This document shows, piece after piece, positions 57,803 to 64,000 of a stretch of 64,000 nucleotides of DNA. Location of the stretch: assembly GCF_014205675.1 (NCBI RefSeq), contig NZ_JACIIX010000006.1, positions 122,585 through 186,584 of the forward strand, read 5' to 3'. Both the position numbers and the translations under genes were made by a program. Source of the stretch: Novispirillum itersonii. GTDB taxonomy: Bacteria; Pseudomonadota; Alphaproteobacteria; Rhodospirillales; Rhodospirillaceae. The notes under the pieces are model-generated. The model did not search any database. It saw only the letters and a list, made by a program, of their open reading frames with translations, and was not told the origin of the DNA. The stretch's first letter is position 1, and each line of letters starts with the position of its first letter.

Positions 57803-59659
57803 ATGCCAGCCTACCGCTCCCGTACTTCGACCCATGGCCGCAACATGGCGGGTGCCCGTGGCCTGTGGCGTGCCACTGGCATGACCGATTCTGACTTCGG
57901 CAAGCCGATTATTGCGGTAGCCAACTCCTTCACCCAGTTCGTGCCCGGGCATGTTCACCTGAAGGATCTGGGTCAGCTGGTCTGCCGCGAGATCGAGAAG
58001 GCGGGCGGTGTCGCCAAGGAATTCAACACCATTGCCATCGATGACGGGATCGCGATGGGGCATGACGGCATGCTCTATTCCCTGCCGTCGCGTGAAGTGA
58101 TTGCCGATGCGGTGGAATATATGGTCAACGGCCACTGCGCTGATGCCATCGTCTGCATCTCCAACTGTGACAAGATCACCCCGGGTATGCTGATGGCCTC
58201 CATGCGCCTCAACATTCCGGTGATCTTTGTTTCCGGCGGCCCGATGGAAGCCGGGAAGGTGATCCTGAAGGACGGCGAGAAGGCGGTTGACCTGATCGAC
58301 GCCATGATCGTCGCCGCTGATAAATCGGTGTCCGATGAGGACGTGGCGAAGTACGAACGCTCGGCCTGCCCGACCTGCGGCTCCTGCTCCGGGATGTTCA
58401 CCGCCAACTCGATGAACTGCCTGACCGAGGCGCTTGGCCTGTCGCTGCCGGGCAATGGCTCGATTGTCGCCACCCATGCCGACCGCAAGGAGCTGTTCCT
58501 GGAGGCCGGGCGCCGCATCGTTGATCTGGCCCGCCGTTATTACGAGCAGAACGACGAAAGCGTGCTGCCGCGCAATGTCGCCAGCAAGGCGGCGTTTGAG
58601 AATGCGATGAGCCTTGATATCGCCATGGGCGGATCCACCAACACCGTGCTGCACCTGCTGGCGGCGGCGCGGGAAGGGGAAATCGACTTCAACATGGCCG
58701 ATATCGACCGCCTGTCCCGCCGGGTGCCGAACCTGTGCAAGGTTGCTCCGGCGGTTGCCAATATTCACATGGAAGACGTGCACCGGGCCGGTGGCGTCAT
58801 CGGCATCCTCGGCGAGCTGCACCGGGCCGGACTGCTGAATTCTGATACCTGTTCCGTTCACTCTCCCAGCATGAAGGACGCGATCGCCAAGTGGGATATT
58901 GCTGTCAGCGATGATCCGCAGGTGCAGGAGTTCTTCCGTGCTGCCCCGGGCGGGGTGCGCACCACCGAAGCCTTCAGTCAGTCCCGTCGCTACGCTGCGC
59001 TGGACGCCGACCGCGAGAAGGGCGTGATCCGCAGCAAGACCCACGCCTATTCGCAGGATGGCGGTCTGGCCGTGCTGTATGGCAATATCGCGCTGGATGG
59101 CTGCATCGTGAAGACAGCCGGGGTCGATGACAGCATCCTGAAGTTCTCCGGCCCGGCCGTGGTCTGCGAAAGCCAGGAAGAGGCGGTCGCCAAGATCCTT
59201 GGTGGCGAGGTGAAGGCGGGCGATGTGGTGGTGGTCCGCTACGAAGGGCCGCGCGGTGGCCCCGGCATGCAGGAAATGCTGTATCCGACCAGCTACCTGA
59301 AATCGATGGGGCTGGGCAAGCAGTGCGCCCTGATCACCGATGGCCGCTTCTCCGGCGGCACCTCCGGCCTGTCAATCGGCCACTGCTCGCCGGAAGCGGC
59401 GGAAGGTGGCACCATCGGCCTGATCGAGCCCGGCGATATGGTCGATATCGACATTCCCAACCGGACCCTGAATGTCCGTGTCTCCGAAGACGTTCTGGCC
59501 ACCCGCCGGGCCGCGATGGAAGCCAAGGGGAAAGCGGCGTGGAAGCCGGAGAAGGCGCGTCCGCGCAAGGTCAGCACCGCCCTGCGGGCCTATGCGGCGA
59601 TGGCGACCTCTGCCGCCCATGGTGCGGTGCGCGACGTCAGCAAGCTGGAAAACCTGTAA
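57803..59659 (+). CDS. ilvD: Dihydroxy-acid dehydratase
   Basis: This 618-residue iron-sulfur enzyme catalyses the third common step of branched-chain amino-acid synthesis. Cluster cysteines are seen in [12 protein letters not shown] and [22 protein letters not shown], with the active-site lysine and Ser in the C-terminal [16 protein letters not shown] region. Length is typical for the long form. It is a single gene with its own terminator. Confidence 0.97.
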   Translation: MPAYRSRTSTHGRNMAGARGLWRATGMTDSDFGKPIIAVANSFTQFVPGHVHLKDLGQLVCREIEKAGGVAKEFNTIAIDDGIAMGHDGMLYSLPSREVIADAVEYMVNGHCADAIVCISNCDKITPGMLMASMRLNIPVIFVSGGPMEAGKVILKDGEKAVDLIDAMIVAADKSVSDEDVAKYERSACPTCGSCSGMFTANSMNCLTEALGLSLPGNGSIVATHADRKELFLEAGRRIVDLARRYYEQNDESVLPRNVASKAAFENAMSLDIAMGGSTNTVLHLLAAAREGEIDFNMADIDRLSRRVPNLCKVAPAVANIHMEDVHRAGGVIGILGELHRAGLLNSDTCSVHSPSMKDAIAKWDIAVSDDPQVQEFFRAAPGGVRTTEAFSQSRRYAALDADREKGVIRSKTHAYSQDGGLAVLYGNIALDGCIVKTAGVDDSILKFSGPAVVCESQEEAVAKILGGEVKAGDVVVVRYEGPRGGPGMQEMLYPTSYLKSMGLGKQCALITDGRFSGGTSGLSIGHCSPEAAEGGTIGLIEPGDMVDIDIPNRTLNVRVSEDVLATRRAAMEAKGKAAWKPEKARPRKVSTALRAYAAMATSAAHGAVRDVSKLENL

Positions 59660-59688
59660 GAGACGGCGACCCGTCTGGTCTCATTCTG

Positions 59689-59730
59689 TCAGGCCCGCCC
59701 CGGATCACCGGAGGCGGGCCTGATCTTTTT
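59689..59730 (+). terminator. Terminator after ilvD
   Basis: TCAGGCCCGCC at 59689-59699 pairs with GGCGGGCCTGA at 59713-59723, followed by tcttttt. Confidence 0.85.
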
Positions 59731-59779
59731 GCGCTATGGTGGCCGGAGATTTTCAACGTCTGCGTAAGGCCATCGTGCA

Positions 59780-60307
59780 ATGACCCCATCCCCGATCCAG
59801 TTCAAAGTTCCGGAAATTGAGACCGAGCGTCTGCTGCTGCGGACCCCGCAGGCAGAGGATTATGCTGTGTACCGGGATTTCTTTGCCGATGCCGAGGCGT
59901 CCCACTTCTATGGCGGTCCGTTTTCGGCAGAACAGACGTGGCGGCTTCTGGCCACCGACATCGGGCACTGGCTGCTGCGCGGCTACGGCCGTTGGGCCGT
60001 GGTGGAAAAGGACTCTGGCCGCATGATCGGCGGCTGCGGCCTGTGGTGGCCGGAGGGATATCCCCGCCGGGAGCTGACATGGTGGATTGCGCCCTCAGCC
60101 CGCCGGAACGGTTATGCGTTGGAAGCGTCACGGGCGGTGATCCGCTTTGGCTACCGGACCCTTGGGCTGGATCTGGTGGAAACCCACACCAAGGATACCA
60201 ATCTTGCGGCGCAGGCCCTGATCCAGAAACTGGGGGGCACCGTCTTCGCCCGGGAGGCTTTCCCGGACGGGCACACCCGCAATGTCTACGCCCTGCCGGA
60301 TCTGTGA
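59780..60307 (+). CDS. GNAT-family N-acetyltransferase
   Basis: This 175-residue protein matches the RimJ/RimL-like GNAT group: IETERLLLRTPQAEDYAVY at the N-terminus, GCGLWWPEGYPRRELTWWIA and the acetyl-CoA-binding region RRNGYALEASRAVIRFG, ending with GGTVFAREAFPDGHTRNVYAL. Target unknown. It starts about 50 bp after the ilvD terminator and converges on uvrA. Confidence 0.85.
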   Translation: MTPSPIQFKVPEIETERLLLRTPQAEDYAVYRDFFADAEASHFYGGPFSAEQTWRLLATDIGHWLLRGYGRWAVVEKDSGRMIGGCGLWWPEGYPRRELTWWIAPSARRNGYALEASRAVIRFGYRTLGLDLVETHTKDTNLAAQALIQKLGGTVFAREAFPDGHTRNVYALPDL

Positions 60308-60321
60308 CCGGGTTCAGGACC

Positions 60322-60352
60322 CATACAGTGGGGGATTTTCCCTCACTGTATG
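60322..60352. terminator. Long hairpin between the convergent GNAT and uvrA genes
   Basis: CATACAGTG at 60322-60330 pairs with CACTGTATG at 60344-60352, and the inner bases extend the stem with one G-U pair. No clean T-run follows; probably a bidirectional stop or barrier. Confidence 0.55.
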
Positions 60353-60368
60353 GCTCTTCCTGACGATT

Positions 60369-63200
60369 TCAGCGCTTCAGATACGGAGCAAGGTACTTTC
60401 CGGTGTGGCTGCGCGGGTTGTCCGCCACCTGCTCCGGGGTCCCCGAGGCAACGATCTGCCCGCCGCCGCTGCCACCTTCCGGGCCAAGATCGACAATCCA
60501 GTCGGCGGTCTTGATGACTTCCAGATTATGCTCGATCACCAGAACGGTGTTGCCCTGTTCGACCAGAGCCTGAAGAACTTCCAGCAGCTTCCGCACATCC
60601 TCGAAATGCAGGCCGGTGGTGGGTTCGTCGAGGATGTACAGCGTTCGTCCGGTGGCCCGCCGTGACAGCTCCTTGGAGAGTTTGACGCGCTGCGCCTCGC
60701 CGCCGGACAGGGTTGTCGCCTGTTGTCCGAGGTGGATATAGCCGAGGCCGACCTTGGTCAGCAGCTCCAGCTTGTCGCGGATCGCCGGGGCGGCCTGAAA
60801 GAACTCAGCGCCTTCCTCAACCGTCATATCCAGCACATCGGCAATCGACTTGCCGCGGTACAGGATTTCCAGCGTTTCGCGGTTGTAGCGTTTGCCTTTG
60901 CAGACGTCGCAGGTGACGTAGACGTCCGGCAGGAAGTGCATCTCGATCTTCAGCACCCCGTCGCCCTGACAGGCCTCGCAACGGCCGCCCTTGACGTTGA
61001 AGCTGAAGCGCCCGGCCTTATACCCCCGGGCCTTGGCCTCCGGCATGGCGGCGAACCATTCGCGGATCGGCGTGAAGGCCCCGGTGTAGGTGACCGGGTT
61101 GGACCGGGGGGTGCGGCCGATCGGCGACTGGTCAATATCGACGATCTTGTCGATATGCTCCAGCCCCTCGATCCGGTCATGCGGGCCGGGGTGTTCACGG
61201 GCCCCGTGCAGCTGCTTCGCCAAGGCTTTGTAGAGGGTTTCCAGCACCAGAGACGATTTGCCGCCGCCGGACACTCCGGTGACGCAGGTGAACGTGCCGA
61301 GCGGGAAGCTGGCGGTGACGTTCTGAAGGTTATGGGTCCGCGCCCCGATCACCGACAGGTGTTTTCCACTGCCGGGGCGGCGTTCGGCAGGGATTTCGAT
61401 TTTCCGGCTGCCGCAGAGATACTGTCCGGTCAGGCTGGCCGGATCCGCCATCACCTGCGCCGGGGTGCCTGCGGAGACCACGGTGCCGCCATGCACCCCG
61501 GCCCCCGGCCCCATGTCGATCAGGTGATCGGCGGTGCGGATGGCATCTTCATCGTGTTCGACCACCAGCACGGTGTTGCCGAGGTCGCGCAGGCGCTTCA
61601 GGGTTTCCAGCAGGCGGTCGTTATCCCGCTGGTGCAGGCCGATCGACGGCTCATCGAGAACATACAGAACCCCGGTCAGGCCGGAACCGATCTGTGAGGC
61701 CAGTCGGATCCGCTGACTTTCCCCACCGGACAGGGTGCCGGAGGTGCGGGACAGGCTGAGATATTGTAAGCCGACATTGGACAGGAAGGTCAGGCGTTCG
61801 TTGATTTCTTTCAGGATTCTGCCTGCGATTTCCTGCTGCTTGGCCGTCAGGGCCTGGTCGAGGGCACCGAACCAGGCAAGGGCATCCCCGATCGACAGCG
61901 TGGAAATTTCGGCGATATCCTTACCGTTGACCTTCACCGCCAGCGCTTCCGGTTTCAGGCGCTTGCCGCCACAGCTTTCGCAGGCTGCGGAGGACTGATA
62001 GCGCGACAGATCATCCCGGACCTGCTGGCTGTCGGTTTCCCGCCAGCGGCGGGCAATATTGGGGATCACCCCTTCGAAGGGGCGCTCCACCGTATAGGTG
62101 CGGCTGCCATCACGGTAGGTCATCACCACCGGCGTGGTGCCGGAGCCGTTGAGGAGGGCGGCCTGTACCGCCGACGGCAGATCAGCCCACGGGGTATCAA
62201 TCGAGACGCCGTAATGCTGGGCCACGCTTTGCAGGGCCTGCACGTAATAGGGGGAGGGGTCCCCGGCGCTGGAGGCCCAGGCGGCGACGGCACCCTGCGC
62301 AATCGACAGGCGGATATCCGGCACCACCAGTTCAGGATCAAAATACAGCTTCACGCCCAGCCCGTCGCAGGTAGGGCAGGCCCCGAACGGGTTGTTGAAG
62401 GAGAACAGCCGGGGTTCGATTTCGTCGATGGTGAAGCCGGAGACCGGACAGGCAAACTTGGCGGAAAACGTAATCCGCTCCCCGCCGTCGGCGGGTTCCA
62501 CAAAGGCAAGGCCGTCGGCCAGTTCCAGCGCCTGTTCGAAGGAATCCGCAAGGCGGGTGGCAATGCCATCCTTCACCACCACGCGGTCAACCACCACCTC
62601 AATGTCGTGTTTGACTTTCTTGTTCAGGGCCGGGACTTCATCAATCGCGTAGAGTTCGCCATCGACCTTTACCCGCTGGAAACCGCGCTTCTGAAGGTCC
62701 TGAAGTTCCTTTTTATACTCCCCCTTGCGGCCCCGGACGATGGGGGCCAGCAGGTAAAGGCGGGTGCCTTCCGGCAGTGTCATCACCCGGTCAACCATCT
62801 GGCTGACGGTCTGCGCCTCAATCGGCAGGCCGGTGGCCGGAGAGTAGGGCACCCCGACGCGGGCCCACAGCAGGCGCATATAGTCGTGGATTTCCGTCAC
62901 CGTGCCGACGGTGGAGCGGGGATTGCGGGAGGTGGTCTTCTGTTCGATCGAGATGGCCGGAGAAAGGCCCTCAATCGAATCCACATCCGGTTTCTGCATC
63001 AGTTCCAGAAACTGCCGGGCGTAAGCGGACAGGGATTCCACATACCGCCGCTGTCCTTCCGCGTAGATGGTGTCAAACGCGAGGGATGACTTTCCCGACC
63101 CTGACAGGCCGGTGATGACCACAAGCTGATCCCGGGGAATTGTGATGTCGACGTTTTTCAGATTGTGCTCGCGTGCTCCGCGAACCCGGATCTCTTGCAT
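60369..63200 (-). CDS. uvrA: Excinuclease ABC subunit A
   Basis: This 943-residue DNA-damage recognition ATPase has two ABC modules: Walker [15 protein letters not shown] near residue 31 and [15 protein letters not shown], and signatures [15 protein letters not shown] and [15 protein letters not shown]. Zinc sites are in [27 protein letters not shown] and [23 protein letters not shown] 63200 ([14 protein letters not shown]) has an AGGAA ribosome site; the 46-residue extension is rejected. Full length and normal. Confidence 0.97.
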   Translation of the reverse strand: MQEIRVRGAREHNLKNVDITIPRDQLVVITGLSGSGKSSLAFDTIYAEGQRRYVESLSAYARQFLELMQKPDVDSIEGLSPAISIEQKTTSRNPRSTVGTVTEIHDYMRLLWARVGVPYSPATGLPIEAQTVSQMVDRVMTLPEGTRLYLLAPIVRGRKGEYKKELQDLQKRGFQRVKVDGELYAIDEVPALNKKVKHDIEVVVDRVVVKDGIATRLADSFEQALELADGLAFVEPADGGERITFSAKFACPVSGFTIDEIEPRLFSFNNPFGACPTCDGLGVKLYFDPELVVPDIRLSIAQGAVAAWASSAGDPSPYYVQALQSVAQHYGVSIDTPWADLPSAVQAALLNGSGTTPVVMTYRDGSRTYTVERPFEGVIPNIARRWRETDSQQVRDDLSRYQSSAACESCGGKRLKPEALAVKVNGKDIAEISTLSIGDALAWFGALDQALTAKQQEIAGRILKEINERLTFLSNVGLQYLSLSRTSGTLSGGESQRIRLASQIGSGLTGVLYVLDEPSIGLHQRDNDRLLETLKRLRDLGNTVLVVEHDEDAIRTADHLIDMGPGAGVHGGTVVSAGTPAQVMADPASLTGQYLCGSRKIEIPAERRPGSGKHLSVIGARTHNLQNVTASFPLGTFTCVTGVSGGGKSSLVLETLYKALAKQLHGAREHPGPHDRIEGLEHIDKIVDIDQSPIGRTPRSNPVTYTGAFTPIREWFAAMPEAKARGYKAGRFSFNVKGGRCEACQGDGVLKIEMHFLPDVYVTCDVCKGKRYNRETLEILYRGKSIADVLDMTVEEGAEFFQAAPAIRDKLELLTKVGLGYIHLGQQATTLSGGEAQRVKLSKELSRRATGRTLYILDEPTTGLHFEDVRKLLEVLQALVEQGNTVLVIEHNLEVIKTADWIVDLGPEGGSGGGQIVASGTPEQVADNPRSHTGKYLAPYLKR

Positions 63201-63581
63201 GGTGTGTTCCTGACTGCTCTCGGACGGCACAGGGGACGAAAGTGCGCCTAGCATGGCGGCTTTGGTACAAAATGGCAACATGGTACGCGCGGCTGACGAA
63301 AGATCATTACCCAAAGGTTTATATTGTGTCGTCTCCATGGTTCCTGGCAGTCGGAATCACGGCTTGTGTGCGCACCTGCAAAAGCAATGAAACCATGTTC
63401 ATTTGCCCATACGGCGGAGAATCTTCTGTGGATCAGCAGAGACCCTGTGAAACGTACTATTCTTTCGGAGTTTTCTGATATCCCGCTTGACAGGGGGATC
63501 CTCTCGGATAGGCTCATCGGAAAGCGCCGTACCAAAAGGTTAAGGCGTCTGGGAGACAATCAACAGTATAACGGGGGTAGG
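63201..63581. other. Divergent promoter region, uvrA/livH
   Basis: No ORF here is convincing. On the minus strand, TTGCCA (near 63278) is a plausible uvrA -35 element. A direct repeat GGTAC occurs twice 12 bp apart (63264-63285 region). The livH promoter candidate is listed separately. Confidence 0.5.
63487..63514 (+). promoter_or_regulatory. Sigma-70-type promoter candidate for livH
   Basis: A perfect -35 TTGACA at 63487-63492 is followed after 16 bp by TAGGCT at 63509-63514, a weak -10. It would give a leader of about 60 nt before the livH GTG. Confidence 0.4.
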
Positions 63582-64000
63582 GTGGCCTACTTTCTCCAAC
63601 AGTTGATAAATGGACTCACCCTCGGGTCCATTTATGGCCTCATTGCCATCGGCTATACGATGGTATATGGCATCATCGGCATGATCAACTTCGCCCATGG
63701 CGACATCTTCATGATCGGTGCCTTCATCTCTGTCATCACCTTCCTCGTGCTCGGTGCACTGGGGATCACCTTCGTGCCGCTGGCACTGGTGGTGGTCCTT
63801 CTGATGGCGATGATTTTCACGGCAATCTACGGCTGGTCGGTCGAACGGGTGGCGTATCGCCCCCTGCGTGGTTCGTTCCGTCTTGCGCCGCTGATTTCTG
63901 CGATCGGCGTGTCTATCGCCCTGCAGAATGCCGTGCAGATCGCCCAGGGTGCCCGTGTGAAGCCGATGGAACCGGTGATCGCCGGCGGGTTGACGCTGTT
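63582..64000 (+). CDS. livH: Branched-chain amino-acid ABC transporter permease LivH (cut by window edge)
   Basis: A frame from GTG 63582, with GGGGGTAGG just before it, runs open to the window end (about 139 residues). It begins VAYFLQQLINGLTLGSIYGL, then GYTMVYGIIGMINFAHGDIFMIG, which is the LivH hallmark, followed by a hydrophobic segment, ERVAYRPLRGSFRLAPL and IGVSIALQNAVQ. It forms the membrane channel with LivM and two ATPases that should lie downstream. Confidence 0.93.
   Translation, partial: MAYFLQQLINGLTLGSIYGLIAIGYTMVYGIIGMINFAHGDIFMIGAFISVITFLVLGALGITFVPLALVVVLLMAMIFTAIYGWSVERVAYRPLRGSFRLAPLISAIGVSIALQNAVQIAQGARVKPMEPVIAGGLTL

Noticed and set aside
63201-63300. LexA box upstream of uvrA
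   Set aside because: I looked for GTTC-N7-GTTC or its reverse; only single GTTC or GAAC copies are present, so SOS control is not supported.
1-64000. CRISPR array, prophage, transposase or toxin-antitoxin module
   Set aside because: No spaced direct repeats, transposase or phage structural genes were seen. The RatA-like gene at 329-784 is better read as a START-domain lipid-binding protein than as a toxin.

Overview
This 64 kb window is a high-GC chromosomal segment of an alphaproteobacterium, most likely of the order Rhodospirillales. The gene orders nuoABCDEFGHIJKLMN-birA-coaX-rnj-mce and pcm-like-tolC-popZ-valS are typical of that class. A likely rhodoquinone biosynthesis gene (rquA) points to a facultatively anaerobic, Rhodospirillum-like lineage. 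The genus is inferred from gene content only. I see no prophage, insertion sequence, CRISPR array or plasmid function.

Layout. 1-784 (minus): a START-domain (COQ10/RatA-like) gene overlaps a gene, cut by the window edge, that reads like RquA. 785-1625: a long gene-free region with an FNR/FixK-type palindrome and two inverted repeats. 1626-15803: the complete 14-gene complex I operon, followed by birA, coaX, rnj and mce to 19663. 19664-27918: a pair of small palindromic repeats, a Tat-exported esterase-like hydrolase, a small secreted protein, a PAS-EAL protein, an M20 amidohydrolase/2-hydroxyacid dehydrogenase pair, and an MFS/SAM-hydrolase pair. 28023-41521: an MBL hydrolase, then a secretion and signalling block with a MotA/MotB stator pair, a type I secretion ABC/HlyD pair, a CHASE2 adenylate cyclase, a TolC-family protein and a large PAS-GAF-PAS-GGDEF-EAL protein. 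41607-48942: an acyl-CoA synthetase/GNAT fusion, a 2OG-Fe(II) oxygenase, a solute-binding protein, LrgAB, glutaminase and an unknown membrane protein. 49189-49357: tRNA-Asn and tRNA-Cys. 49731-60307: pcm-like, tolC, popZ, valS, a small membrane protein, a HAD hydrolase, ilvD and a GNAT. 60369-64000: uvrA, and divergently the start of livH.

How the genes work together. Complex I passes NADH electrons to a quinone. RquA converts ubiquinone to rhodoquinone, the low-potential carrier that lets complex I run in anaerobic fumarate respiration. Finding the rquA pair divergent from nuo, with an anaerobox-like site between them, suggests a shared redox-controlled unit. The second theme is envelope secretion and second messengers: a type I secretion pump beside a proton-channel stator pair, a TolC-like channel, a cAMP-type cyclase and two c-di-GMP proteins, with no obvious secreted substrate in the window.

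Most gene calls rest on recognisable motifs in the translations. Promoter, operator and repeat-family calls come from reading by eye and are less certain.
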